Below, piece by piece: positions 42,432 through 53,393 of a DNA stretch of 64,000 nt. Below the pieces are notes generated by a model. The model made no database searches and had not been told where the DNA came from. It was given only the letters and a program-made list of their open reading frames with translations. Position numbers and translations under genes: made by a program. Within the stretch, counting starts at the first letter, position 1; each line of letters begins with the position of its first letter. Source of the DNA: Xenopus tropicalis (lineage: Eukaryota > Chordata > Amphibia > Anura > Pipidae); assembly GCF_000004195.4 (NCBI RefSeq), contig NC_030677.2, forward strand, positions 100,530,829 to 100,594,828, read 5' to 3'.

Positions 42432-43432
42432 TTTAATGGAGCTTATGATTATGCCATGCTTATGCCATGCTTATGTATTGTATTTTATTTTTTCCGTTTT
42501 CTGTGTTATGCTCTCCATGGCCAGCCAGCCTTTGGTAAATACGCACACACACTGAACCTGGAACTGCTGGTCATACCACCCCTGCCCAATAAATATTCCT
42601 TATTTAGTGTCTGTGGCAATTACCCTAGACAGGGTAGCAAGCGTACCCTGCACTACATACGGTCCTTTCCACATGCTCCCTTACTTGCCCCCAGTGAATA
42701 CTCCATACCCCCTGCGGAGGGGGGTCCCCTGTATCTGAGCCCTTTCAGTCTCATGCGACAAGCTCCTTCCCACCTTCTTTTATTTAACTAGGAGCACCCC
42801 TTGCTACCCTCCGGATTGGCAGAGGGTGTCTCCTATGGCTTTATGCACGTACGGCAAATGGCATTGCCTGTCACGGGGAGAGGAGCGAACCGCCGGGCTT
42901 CGGCGGTTGCTTGGCAACGTGTGTGCGACGTCGCACCCTCAGTGCTGTACGCAGCAGCGCACCTAGCGCCTTTCTGTGGCTTGGGGGACTGCTGGAGTTT
43001 GGGGGAATCGGGCAAGAGCGGCTGCGCTCTCCTTTCAAGGACACTGTGGGTAGCCCAGACACGAGCGATCGGTACCTAAGGGGGGCAAGGTGCGTGTATG
43101 TTCCTATAGCACTTTTCCACTCAGTATTGTGTGCAATATACTCCTACGGCCATTATATATTTCCTTTCTTTCTTTCTTTTGTTTGTTTATTTATGTGTTG
43201 TGTTTACTGGGTTCCTGTGGTTGCCTAGCAACGTGGTTTTTGGCGCCATTCTGCAGCTTTAAATTTGTTTGTACTAGCACAGTGCTGTTCTCCCTGATGA
43301 AAGTTCCTGGCTGGAACTGAAACGTCGGACAAATAAAGAACCATGCTTCAAGACTTTCTGTAAACGTTTTCATTTATTTAATATTGTAGCTTTTTGAAGT
43401 CCCGTGAGTGCTGGCTTGCATTGCAGTCTATT
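42432..43432 (+). repeat. Right arm of 1001-bp inverted repeat
   Basis: Mirror of 41159-42159. From the centre outward: TTTAATGGAGCTTATGATTA with ATGCCATGCTT repeats, a CpG-rich middle (GAACCGCCGGGCTTCGGCGG, itself a hairpin), (TTTC)n at about 43164, GGTTGCCTAGCAACGTGG (an X-box/RFX-like inverted word), then the hammerhead, AATAAAG at about 43331 and the tail GTCCCGTGAGTGCTGGCTTG. Beyond the arm the tail continues GCACCCGGGCATT and a TA repeat, the general Penelope-like 3' plan. Confidence 0.92.
43290..43329 (+). ncRNA. Hammerhead ribozyme motif (right arm)
   Basis: CTGATGA at 43294-43300. Helix II AGTTCC (43302-43307) pairs with GGAACT (43313-43318) over TGGCT. GAAA is at 43319-43322, immediately followed by C and the cleavage triplet GTC (43324-43326). 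Helix I starts TCC/GGA. Helix III is essentially absent, as known for Penelope-type hammerheads. Core complete; activity untested. Confidence 0.72.
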
Positions 43433-43530
43433 GTAACCTTTTTTTGCTTTAGCACCCGGGCATTCTACTATATGTATGAGGAGTGCTACCTACTGCTTGG
43501 ACTATGTATATATATATATATATAACTGAG
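43433..43530 (+). mobile_element. Penelope-like tail with TA microsatellite
   Basis: TTTTTTTGCTTTAGCACCCG, GGCATTCTACTATATG, GGAGTGCTACCTACTGC, then (TA)n at 43505-43525. Similar tails (CCTGCACCCAGGCATTATTT near 41075, CCTGCACCCACGCATGCTGT near 50080) precede TA repeats elsewhere in the window. Confidence 0.5.
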
Positions 43531-44013
43531 GGGCATAAGCAGAGGATGAGACTTAGTGAATTTGCTGCTGGCGTAAAAATGAATCTCCCAACTACCTCTT
43601 GCAGTTCCAACTGACTTCCAGGGATACTGTGCAAAAATGCAGGCAGGAGTGCTTTTTTCACCCTGAAATGTTTAGGATGTAAAAGTATTCATACATTCAC
43701 TTCTGTGAGGGGTTCTGCATCCATTTGTGTTTGTGATCATTTAGCTTAAATGTGTTTTAGTTAGTTTTATAGGGAGAAAGGCAGTGGGTACTGACATCCC
43801 AGGCACATTGTATACAGTGAAATGCAGTCTATATTTACAAACCAGCACATTATATGCAGGTAGGTGCAGTGGGTACTGATGGCAGAAATTCAAGCCCTCC
43901 CACTATAACACTGGCACTGATACACAACATTGGTTTGTTTCCCAGATATACAGTCTCATGAGGGCTCCACTGTAACTAACTAGAAATGAACAAAACAATT
44001 ACAAAAGTAAGAA

Positions 44014-44244
44014 ACAGTATAGTACCTGTGGGAGTGGGAGGATGATACAGTATAGTACCTGTGGGAGTGGGAGGATGATACAGTATAGTACCTGTGGGAG
44101 TGGGAGGATGAAACAGTATAGTACCTGTGGGAGTGGGAGGATAAAACAGTATAGTACCTGTGGGAGTGGGAGGATGATACAGTATAGTACTTGTGGGAGT
44201 GGGAGGATGATACAGTATAGTACCTGTGGGAGCGGAATGAAATG
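44014..44244. repeat. 33-bp minisatellite, seven copies
   Basis: The unit ACAGTATAGTACCTGTGGGA followed by GTGGGAGGATGAT occurs at 44014, 44047, 44080, 44113, 44146, 44179 and 44212, with only a few substitutions. Because 33 is a multiple of three, all frames stay open, giving repetitive peptides (for example TGTILYHPPTP on the minus strand). There is no evidence that they are translated. Confidence 0.93.
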
Positions 44245-44617
44245 TGCAGCAAAAGTTCAGAGCTGGTATGGTTCTTAGGTAAAGTTTACAGCCTTCAGTC
44301 TTCATTTCTGCAGTTCCTTCGGTTTGTAATATCTCCCAAGCCCTGCCTACATCTGTGCCTTCAGTGGTCAATTTTACTGTCTGTCAAGAGAAGCCGCAAG
44401 AAGAAAGATCCAATCAGATCACAGCTGATTACAACGGAATTGGAGCTTGCAGTAATGCAAGAAGAATGCAAGAACCAACATGGAGTAGCATCATCTTCCC
44501 TGTTTGCTCCTGTTTAGCTCAAGAAATAATACAAACCATATATTTTTTCATGATTGAAATAATAAACTAAAAGTATGTTCAGCACAAACCCAATTTATTA
44601 TTATTATATATCTTGAG

Positions 44618-45325
44618 GTTAGACTGTCGAGGTTGAGGTTGAAAAGAGGCACTTGCGAGGGGACATGATTACTCTGTACAAGTACATTGGAGGGGATTAT
44701 AGGCAGATGGGGGTTGTTCTTTTTTCCCATAAAAACAATCAACGCACCAGAGGTCACCCCTTTAGATTAGAGGAACGGAGCTTCCATTTGAAGCAGCGTA
44801 GGGGTTTTTTCACAGTGAGGGCAGTGAGGGTGTGGAATGCCCTTCCTAGTAGGGAGGCCGAATCCATGTTCCTGGCCGAACCGAATCCTAATTAGCATAA
44901 ATTAGCATATGCTAATTAACCTTCGGAGAGGGTTAAATGGTCAGGGAAATTTTTTAACCCCTTCCAATCCTAATTTGCATATGTTAATTAGGATTCGTAT
45001 TTGGTTCGGGATTTGGCTGAATCCTTCAGGGTGGGTTCGGGGGTTCTGCCGAAACCAAAAAAGTGGGTTCTGTGCATCTCTACTTCTTAGTGATGTTGTA
45101 ATGGCAGATTCTGTCAATGCCTTTAAGAGGGGCCTGGATGAGTTCTTGAACAATCAGAATATCAAGGCTATTGTGATACTAATATCTACAGTTAGTATTA
45201 GTGGTTGTATATAAGGTTTATGTATGTAATAGTAAAGATCGGTAAGTATAGGTTGTGTGTGCAGGGTTTACTTGGAAGGGTTGAACTTGATGGTCTTTTT
45301 TCAATCCTATGTAACTATGTAACTT
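44618..45325 (+). pseudogene. CR1 3' fragment (ORF2 C terminus and 3' UTR)
   Basis: It matches the C-terminal coding part of the 20.8 kb CR1: LRGDMITLYKYIGGDY, HKNNQRTRGHPFRLEERSF, then, after an insertion, SDVVMADSVNAFKRGLDEFL. It continues into the 3' UTR (GTTGAACTTGATGGTC) and the ATGTAACT end at about 45320. A 5'-truncated copy on the plus strand, split by a hAT-like element. Confidence 0.9.
44850..45082. mobile_element. hAT-like MITE inserted in CR1 fragment
   Basis: Ends TAGGGAGGCCGAATCC and GTTCTGTGCATCTCTA, flanked by CTTCCTAG (44842-44849) and CTTCTTAG (45083-45090), 7 of 8. Removing it restores the CR1 reading NALPS-DVV. Same family as 16271. Confidence 0.87.
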
Positions 45326-45607
45326 AAGCCCTCTTGAAGGTATTTTTACTGGTGGGATTTTGAAGCAAATGGTGGTTCCACTGTAGTTATCTGATTTACA
45401 TATTAAGTATGTTTTCCTATTTTATACCTATCATTGATGTCCATTTCACTATGATTTCGTGTTTCCAATGTAATCTGTAGTACTTTTCATTTACCACTCA
45501 ATGTAACTATGAAGGAATTATGTTGAGAACTAAGCTGGGTCTGATCACAATATATTATAAAAATTAGGTTTTCAGACATAGGATGATTCTAAATGTTTGA
45601 ACACAAA

Positions 45608-45918
45608 GGGGCACATTTACTAATCCACAAATCCGAATCACGAATGGGAAAAAATCGTATTGGAAACGAAAATTTCAAAAGATCCCATATATCACGAAAA
45701 TGCTTACGAAAAAATCCAATTAGTCACGATAATATCGTATTGGCGATCCGAAAGTCCCGAAATTTTCGTACCGAACAATTGTAAACAGCGGTAAAACCTT
45801 TCTGATTTTTTCGTGCAAACGTCCGAAAAAGTCGTGCGCCGTACGAAAAAATCGGCGAAAATACGCTCTGAGCGTTCGCATGAATGCTCGAGCGTTCGTG
45901 CTTTTGTAAATGTGCCCC
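45608..45918. mobile_element. MITE, GGGGCACATTTAC ends
   Basis: Left GGGGCACATTTACTAATCC, right TTTTGTAAATGTGCCCC. The interior has many TCGTA/TACGA words and CGAACGCTC repeats. Same terminal family as 19340-19806. Non-coding. Confidence 0.85.
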
Positions 45919-45979
45919 AAAGTGTTAAAGAGAGATATCTAAAAAAATCAATGCCAGAAAAGATTTGATTAATATGTAA

Positions 45980-46167
45980 GGAGTATATTTATCATGCTGT
46001 GTAAAAAGTGGAGTAAAACATTACCGCTGATTTTGCTCATAGCAGCCAATCAGATGCTTTGCTTTGGATTTGTAACTGTTGAAATCTAATTGCTGATTGG
46101 TTGCCCTGGGCAACATCACCGGTAATGCTTCACTCCACTTTTTACACAGCATGTTAAATATAACCCT
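45980..46167. mobile_element. MITE, GGAGTATATTTATC ends, TSD TAA
   Basis: Left GGAGTATATTTATCATGCTG, right CAGCATGTTAAATATAACCC. TAA on both sides (45977-45979, 46168-46170). The interior GTTGCCCTGGGCAACATC is shared with 32094-32280. Probably PIF/Harbinger-like. Confidence 0.8.
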
Positions 46168-46170
46168 TAA

Positions 46171-47935
46171 GAGAAAAACGGCTATTTGAATGCTAGGCAT
46201 AATATCTAGTGAGGAAAATTAATGTAATGTAACTTTAATGAACTTTAAAGAGAATCCCTTCTCACATTGTAGTGAATGAACTTATTACACTTCTGTGTCT
46301 GTTTACTGTTGATTGTGATGTGAATGTTATTGTTTCTGTTAACCTAATTTAAGAGTTACTACATGAACAGAAATAAGTACATAGTAATGTACAGTAGTTA
46401 ACCATGCTGGAGAAAAACATGTGAACAAAGAAAATCCCTTGTAGTACACTAAAGCTCTCTTTTCAGCTTCAGCTTGTTATTTACTTCATTCATCCATTGC
46501 AATTATTATAAAAGCCTTTTAATGGATTACAATTAAGGCTGTTTTCATCATGGCTTAAAGGGATATTTGACGCAAACCATGGTTGGAAGATCTGGCAACA
46601 TGCAATGAGGTAAACATATTGATATACTCATGGAGAATGATTAAAAGGGGGGGAAACACTTCCACAGAACACACTAAAGGTCATTAGAAGAGGTTCTTTT
46701 TATGAGAACGATGGGGGTTGACATATCAAGATTACAAAGGAAGCTTTTGATTAGAAAAACTGACTGAAGCACAATGCCAGTTGGGAAGTGGGGGGAGATT
46801 AGGGCATTTATTCTCCCAGCAGATAAAAGTAATCTAAATCAGATCTGAGTTGTATTGCATATCACAGAAACAGTTATTTCCTATTCCCAAAGCAATTACT
46901 ATACCTGGCTATAGAACAAGCAATTTGGCATATTTCTTCAAGTTTTAGAATATTGGTTTCTGGCAAACATATTATACTATGTTTTAATGTCAAAACAGAA
47001 TATAGAGATTCATAAAGGTCCATAAATACCATAACACCTTAACTAGTCCCCCGGGAAGACCTATTTTGTTCTGTTGTGGAGTCATTACTGCAGCCATTGG
47101 CTATTTATGTGGATACATACTAGCAGAAAATTCTATCTAGACTTGATACATGCCCAAGGGATACAACACAATTCTTTCAACTAATTGAAAGGTTTGTTAG
47201 CAAAATCAAATCTCCCATACTGTTCACCATTGATGTTGAAAGATTTGTATTGATCAATACCACATGAGGATGGGATTGAATGTACAAGATAGTATCTGTG
47301 AACAGTGGATTACCGACACATAAAGTGTGGGACCATGAATGTTGGTCCCTTAAGTGTCCGTTATCTTGATGTGCAAGTCACCTATAATAATGGTCAATTT
47401 GTCAAAGTTCTGGACAAAAAAAACAACTAACAGAATTGATATGCTAAGTAAAGACAGCTTTTATCCATTATGAGCTGTAAGAGAATACCCCAAAAGTCAG
47501 TTCATAAGAGCCAGGAGAATAAGAGGCAGATAAAATTAATAGATACATTTGTACAAAGGCGATATGATAAACCAAAGTGGGAGGAAAAAAGGAAGTGTCT
47601 CAATTAAAAAAAGGATTATTGAAAGAGAATAGAGAAAGGGAAAGAGAAAAAGGTTTTCTCTACCGTACAATTTATGGCCCCCATACTGCATTTATAAGGA
47701 AGGCAATCTTCAGCGCTGTTCCTGGTAACTTTAAGAGGTGAAATTTTGTTCTTTAAACCGGAATTTCAGCTATATTAGTACTGAGAGTGTGGCATCGCTT
47801 CAGCGGCTTCAGGGAGACAGAGAAGGCAGAAGCACCCCTGCCAATATTGCAAAGTGATAAGAAGATGCTTGTGGAACAAACAGTTTTCATTTAATAAAGG
47901 GAAAAGTGTAGGTGACTGCCTAACGAATAATAAAT
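46171..47935. other. Intergenic sequence, nothing recognised
   Basis: No gene or clear element. Moderately AT-rich with short random frames. Confidence 0.4.
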
Positions 47936-47940
47936 ACACA

Positions 47941-48842
47941 GGAGCACATTTATCAAGTACAACTGTTTCCGAATACAAAAAATTAATATTTTTTCGAAGT
48001 TTTCGTACTGTGCGTATTTTCTGCATTTTTTTAGTTAATTTGCGCAACTTTTTTGTACTTTGTGACAAATTTTACGTGACAAAATCATATTTGTCGCACC
48101 GAGTATGAAAGTTTTGGATTCATTCAAGCTTCGGTATCGTGACTTTCCTTTTGCCGGTTGGAGCTGCAGAGTGCCATTGAGTCCTATGGGAGACTTTCCT
48201 TGGGCCAGGTTGGAGCTGCAGAGTGCCATTGAGCCCTATGGGAGACTTTCCTTGGGCCAGGTTGGAGCTGCAGAGTGCCATTGAGCCCTATGGGAGACTT
48301 TCCTTGGGCCAGGTTGGAGCTGCAGAGTGCCATTGAGCCCTATGGGAGACTTTCCTTGGGCCAGGTTGGAGCTGCAGAGTGCCATTGAGCCCTATGGGAG
48401 ACTTTCCTTGGGCCAGGTTGGAGCTGCAGAGTGCCATTGAGCCCTATGGGAGACTTTCCTTGGGCCGGGTTGGAGCTGCAGAGTGCCATTGAGCCCTATG
48501 GGAGACTTTCCTTGGGCCAGGTTGGAGCTGCAGAGTGCCATTGAGCCCCATGGGAGACTTTCCTTGGGCCGGGTTGGAGCTGCAGAGTGCCATTGAGTCC
48601 TATGGGAGGCTTCCAAAATCACGCACAGAAGGATCAAAGTCAGAAAGGTTTTCCCGCTGTTTATGATTGTTCGAATTCGAAAATTTTGTGACTTTCGGAT
48701 CGCCAATACGATATTATCGTGACTATTATAATTTTTTCATAAGCATTTTCGTGACATTTCCAATCATCAGAAATTATTGCATCTAATATGAATTTTACCC
48801 ATTTTGATAATTGAACTTGTAATTTAATGAATCTGCCCTTAT
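47941..48842. mobile_element. GGGGCACAT-family MITE with internal minisatellite
   Basis: Left edge AGGAGCACATTTATCAAG, right edge TTAATGAATCTGCCCTTAT, degenerate inverted ends. The flanks of the array (CTTCGGTATCGTGACTTTC; CTTTCGGATCGCCAATACG) match the interiors of 19340-19806 and 45608-45918. Confidence 0.75.
48140..48607. repeat. 52-bp minisatellite, nine copies
   Basis: The unit starts GGGAGACTTTCCTTGGGCCA and continues GGTTGGAGCTGCAGAGTGCC, then ATTGAGCCCTAT. It repeats every 52 bp (starts at 48188, 48240, 48292 and so on) with few differences. Since 52 is not a multiple of three, one strand reads three different peptides in turn across a 104-codon open frame, an artefact. A single ancestral copy exists in the element at 19340. 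Confidence 0.93.
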
Positions 48843-49344
48843 GGGTAATAAAAACTTGTACCTGAAATTATAGAAAAATCTTCTTGCTCTAATTTTGGCT
48901 ACTGTTCTGGTATACCGGTATAATAAAAGGGAAAGTATTTACACACTACAGCAAATGTTTTCCTATTCAGTTACATGATTTTACTACTAATTCTGAAGGA
49001 GTGCCCATGTGGATTGGGTTATGTGGGTCAAACCTCTAGGGTTGTTAAAATAAGACTTAATAAACATAAAAGTGTTCCTTGCTTCAAACCAAGATGGAAA
49101 GTGAAGAAAAAAAAAAAAAAAAGAAAAGGTTTTTGACAACAATGGCTAATCAGTTGTGTGAAATAAAACCCAAAATGGCACAAACCAGTAGGCAAATACT
49201 AGAGACAGTAAAGTGGATACTAAACAGGCTTTGCTTAGAAGGGAAGAATATTGGACATTACATACTCTGAATCTGTCCCGTTTCACTTTGCTATAAAATC
49301 AGATTACAGTAGGCTTTATTTGGTAGGAAATCTTGTTTATATTC

Positions 49345-49475
49345 AACCAAAACTTGCCACCAAGTCAGAAATTAAAAAATAATCACATAGTTTGGGGGCA
49401 CTGGGAGCAACATCCAAGGGGACGGTGAGCAACATGTTGCCCATGAGCCACTGGTTGGGGATCACTACATTACGG
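49345..49475. mobile_element. hAT-like MITE fragment
   Basis: CAACCAAAACTTGCCACCAA, CACTGGGAGCAACATCCAAG and GCCACTGGTTGGGGATCACT match the right half of 15727-16038. The left half is missing. Confidence 0.75.
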
Positions 49476-49829
49476 ATTTAATTTGATCAAAAAAACTACT
49501 CCCCTTATTCAATTCCAGAATTTCCAACAGAGCCAGATGCAAATACAGTATATGAGAAAAACCTATCTCACTGTTTATGACATGAAAACTTTACTGAAGT
49601 CTATTGGAAAAAAAACTGAAACTGAATTAAGAGAAAAGTTTCCCTCCTCAAATTGAATCTCACTCATAAGTTTTTCTGGGATAAACCATAAAGTAATGTT
49701 TTCTAATGGAATTGAATCTGGCCCAATATTTCTTACACTTTTTATGTTTATATATAAAACATAACAGCATGCTCCACATAACAAAATATGCCTGTGACTT
49801 GATGAAAAAAATCAAAATAACTCTTTGAT

Positions 49830-50165
49830 TTGCAAGATAAACGTTTCGGTCACATATTAGACCCTTTCTCAAGATCTTATTTTGATTTTTTTTTTATCAA
49901 ATCCTGTGTAGTGCTGAGTCCTTTGCTGTCTATATATATAGATATATATTCAACAGGCTCAGATGGAGTAGCTGATTTTAATAAACAAACAAATGAAATT
50001 CAAACGCTTCGATCACATCATTGTGATCTTCCTCACGGAAAACAACCTGCACACATTTTATCTTGCTTTGTACACATTATACCTGCACCCACGCATGCTG
50101 TGTATTTTTTTGGTGAGTGCTCCTCCAAGCTCCTTATATATATATATATATATATATATAGCGAA
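49830..50165 (-). mobile_element. Penelope-like tails with degenerate hammerhead motifs
   Basis: On the minus strand two hammerhead-like blocks are visible: CTTGAGAAAGGGTC..GACCGAAACGTTTATC (about 49878-49836) and TGAGGAAGATCACA..TGTGATCGAAGCG (about 50040-50000). Both keep helix II and a GAAA or GAAG box but have lost CTGATGA. On the plus strand, TGCACCCACGCATGCTGTG and a (TA)n run (50136-50160) follow the common tail plan. Confidence 0.5.
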
Positions 50166-50220
50166 CCCAGGGTGGCACTCTGCTTCAGCTCTTAGCTCGG
50201 GTGCAAGGTAAATGACTTAA

Positions 50221-50380
50221 ATATCCAAAAAAGACCAGCAACACCAAGTTATGTTCCAAAAACAATCAATTGTGTATTAAAAACGAATGAACATCCAATG
50301 AACAGGCTGTTCATGCGTTTTTAATACACAATTGATTGTTTTTGGAACATAACTCGGTGTTGCTGGTCTTTTTTGGATAT
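50221..50380. repeat. 65-bp inverted repeat
   Basis: Arms 50221-50285 and 50316-50380 are reverse complements with one mismatch (CCAAG versus CCGAG). The short loop itself contains GAACAGGCTGTTC. TA repeats flank on the right (50378-50400). Could be an inverted dimer junction of Penelope-like copies. Confidence 0.9.
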
Positions 50381-50400
50381 ATATATATATATATATATAT

Positions 50401-50540
50401 AAACAAGAATGGAAACCACTGGCACTCACGTTTAAAGCACTTTGAGAAAGGCTGAGGTGTTCAGCCGAAACGTCAGTCCATCATCACATTAAAGGAATTT
50501 TTATTTTTACATAAGTCCTGTGAGAGCGGCTTTGTCATTT

Positions 50541-50573
<33 letters not shown>

Positions 50574-50575
50574 TG
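50401..50575 (+). mobile_element. Penelope-like 3' end with decayed hammerhead
   Basis: CTTTGAGAAAGGCTGAGGTG, TTCAGCCGAAACGTCAG: helix II GGCTGA/TCAGCC and GAAACGTC are kept while the CTGATGA box is changed. Then ATTAAAGGAATTTTTA, AAGTCCTGTGAGAGCGGC and a (TA)n run at 50545-50571. Confidence 0.55.
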
Positions 50576-51433
50576 GGGTATGTTCCCCACCTGCATGCTA
50601 TATCAAGTATGTGTGGCTTCTTTAACAATTTGTGTTGCAGTGAATGACATATGCCCACCATCTTGGGGGTCTGCGCCACCATTGCAGGAGTGTGTGGGAT
50701 GTTGGCTGTGCAGATTCATATACTTATTCAATTTAGAGGGTCATAGAGCCTGTGCCCTTTTACTGCTAAACTCAAAATGTTCCTGAAACAAATCCATTAT
50801 GTTATTTCTGTCATAAATCAAGGAAACTAAATGGCAATGATGGAACTCCATCATTCATTTTCCATTTTCCTCTCATGGCACAAATCTGAGCTTTCCTTTT
50901 GGTTGTCTTGTGTTAAGGGTGTTCATGAAAATTATATCTGTATAATTACATCTGTATAAATGGAAAGCAGTACTGCTGAGAAAGTACAGTGAAGGCACCA
51001 AGTTGCTTTCACACCAGCTAGGCAGATTGATTGCAGTTGACACACAAAGCAAGAGTACACAAGGGAAAATCAAGCAGCTATTGAAGATGGATTCATTGTC
51101 CAAATTGCAGAAAACAAGACACCAACAAGATTTCTGTTGTTCAGTTTTTATGCAGAGGGATGAATTTTGAAAAATTGACATTTGGCCCTTAATGTTCTAT
51201 CTTATTATGTGTGAACCTGTGTTGTCTGCACATTAGGCATGACAGTGTTATGCATGCAGTGACTGTTCCAGTCAATTTCTAACACCCTGTAGATATGCAC
51301 TATGGCATTTATCCCCACTGGAGAGTGCATACTAATGATCATAATATTTATTCAATCTCAGTAATCAGCAGGACTATCGTTACACTATAGGCAGCTTTGC
51401 CAACAACACCTCAATATTTTTCTTGTTCTAGGC

Positions 51434-51860
51434 CAGGGGTCTCAAACTCGCGGCCCGCGGGCCATTTGCGGCCCTCGGTACAATATTTTGTGGCCCTCAT
51501 CAACGCCTTCTCAAAAGCAATGAATGGATCGCGATTTTTATTGCGATTCAAGGGATAATGCAAGGCACGGCGGGCGGGAGCTGCTGATTGCGGAAATGAC
51601 GTTATGCCATCATAACAGTTATTATGGGAAGACGTTCTGTGTGCACAATTAGCTGCTAAGGAGCTAATTGTGCACACAGAACGTCTTCCCATAATAACTG
51701 TTATGATGGCATAACGTCATTTCCGCAATCAGCAGCTCCCGCCCGCCGTGCCTTGCATTATCCCTTGAAAGCCAATTTTTTGTGAAATCCCTTATGCGGC
51801 CCAGCCTCATCCTGACTTTGCCTCCTGCGGCCCCCAGGTAAATTGAGTTTGAGCCCCCTG
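51434..51860. mobile_element. hAT-like element with giant internal hairpin
   Basis: Ends CAGGGGTCTCAAACTCG and GAGTTTGAGCCCCCTG, flanked by TTCTAGGC (51426-51433) and TTCTAGAC (51861-51868), 7 of 8. GCGGCCC-rich subterminal sequence is typical of vertebrate hAT MITEs with this end. The interior is almost entirely a perfect palindrome (separate entry). Confidence 0.9.
51547..51769. repeat. Perfect 108-bp hairpin, 7-bp loop
   Basis: 51547-51654 is exactly the reverse complement of 51662-51769 as far as I can read. The loop is GCTAAGG. Open frames across it are not meaningful. Confidence 0.95.
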
Positions 51861-51868
51861 TTCTAGAC

Positions 51869-52805
51869 CTTCTGATATTATTGACTGATGCTCCTTGTCA
51901 TCTCCAGTGTGAAAAACAACACCTCAATATTTTGCTAGTATGGCATGTTTGGTATAGCAATGGTAACATTTGTTAGTGGAGCTTGTATGGAAATGGGCAT
52001 TTATTCATATGCAATGGAATTCCCTCATAGCTTGGACATCAGACTTCTGTGTGCTTTCACCGCAGTGGAAACATGGTAAGGTAGGTCAAAGATCAAAAGA
52101 TAAAATTATTAGTGTACACTAGAGATTTTTCTCTAACAAAGAAGTAAGGCTATACTATACTATACTAGTATAGGCTATACTAGAATACCCTTCTTCATAG
52201 TATGTCTCTGCAGGGCCATTTTTACCTAATGGGCAAAAAGTACACTTGAAGGCATGGATCATTACTATTATAGAGCTGCCAAACCTCTGAGCTAGTAGAA
52301 TATGTTCAGTATATAATCTTATAACTATAATTTGTATACCCAGTGTAGGTACTCTGGCAATAATGAGTTAATTTCCCGACTAATATAATGTGTGCTTCAT
52401 TCATCCAAGGGTACAGTACTGTATGTTGTCTTTAATTTAGCGTTTGCTCTTCTCTGCCAATCAAATAATAAGCTTAGCTAATTTATTAGGGGCCTTTGGC
52501 TATGTATTATGCTCTTTTGGTGTGACTGTTTGATCTGCAATAAAATGCAAGCCTTTATGGGACTTGTACTAGCACGATCCTGCACTTCCACATTATGTCC
52601 ATCCTACCTTTTCTGACGAATGGAATGTAACGGCTCCTACTGACAACAGGAAACCCTGGGTTACCACAGGGGTACAAGATGTCCAGGAAATTGAATATAT
52701 AAACACTCAGCCTTACTGCTCACACGGCATGATGCGTCAATCCCCAAAAGCCCACCGCTTGGCTTTTTGGAATATAACAGGAAAAGAGGAGAGCACCTTA
52801 ACGCA
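51869..52805. other. Intergenic sequence, nothing recognised
   Basis: A short (CTATA)n-like run lies at about 52151-52170. No other supported feature. Confidence 0.4.
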
Positions 52806-52817
52806 GATGAACTGCTC

Positions 52818-52907
52818 AGCCTTTATTCAAACCACAGCACACACGCCCTTTCTCAAGTGCTTGATACAGCCCGAAACATGTTGTGTGCTGTGGTTTGAAT
52901 AAAGGGG
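52818..52907. repeat. Fold-back with hammerhead-like loop
   Basis: Arms TTTATTCAAACCACAGCACA and its inverse (ending about 52905) surround CCTTTCTCAAGTGC and GCCCGAAACATGTTG. This is the same TTGAGAAAGG/CCGAAAC vocabulary as the fold-back at 32 kb, and it looks like a head-to-head junction of two degenerate copies. Confidence 0.7.
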
Positions 52908-53199
52908 TACAAGATGTGCCAAGTGGAACAGATGCAAGTGCCAAAACTTAATTAATCGTGTGTTAAAATAACACAATGGACAAGAGGGTACCTGGGTATT
53001 GTTCCTTTAATCTCTCTGCTGATCACTTTAAGATAAAATGCATAAAATTATCATGCAATTAGGGTATATCTTTAGCCTGATATAAAACAAAATACAAAAA
53101 TACTATGACATTTACAGATAAGTGCTAAGTGTAAAAGAGACAAATGGAAGGAGGTTTCTGCCCTCTACAACTTAAAATTGAAGACAAACAGAAGGGTAA

Positions 53200-53393
53200 G
53201 GGCTCTGGCACACGGGGAGATTAGACGAGGCAACTTCGGCGATTTCCCGAAATCGCGCCGCCGCGTGTGCCATCCCACTGGCGACTTACATCATCGCCGG
53301 TGGGATGGCAGGTGATGGCAACTCAGGGAGATTAGTCGCCCGCGAACAGGGAGTTTTGTCGCGGGCGACTAATCTCCCCGTGTGCCAGAGCCC
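53200..53393. mobile_element. Harbinger-like MITE, TSD TAA
   Basis: Ends GGGCTCTGGCACACGG and CCGTGTGCCAGAGCCC (perfect inverted repeat), flanked by TAA (53197-53199, 53394-53396). The interior has GGCGATTTCCCGAAATCGC and GTCGCCCGCG/CGCGGGCGAC hairpins. Best local copy of the family at 733. Confidence 0.9.

Noticed and set aside
41363..43228. Paired open frames of 60-111 codons in the palindrome arms
   Set aside because: They mirror each other only because the DNA is duplicated; no domain, codon bias or start context supports coding.
43976..44371. 131-codon frame on the minus strand with repeated TGTILYHPPTP
   Set aside because: It is a by-product of the 33-bp minisatellite.
48392..48706. 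104-codon frame on the minus strand
   Set aside because: It is produced by the 52-bp minisatellite read in rotating frames.
51411..51692. 93-codon frame on the minus strand
   Set aside because: It crosses a hAT-like terminus and half of a perfect hairpin.
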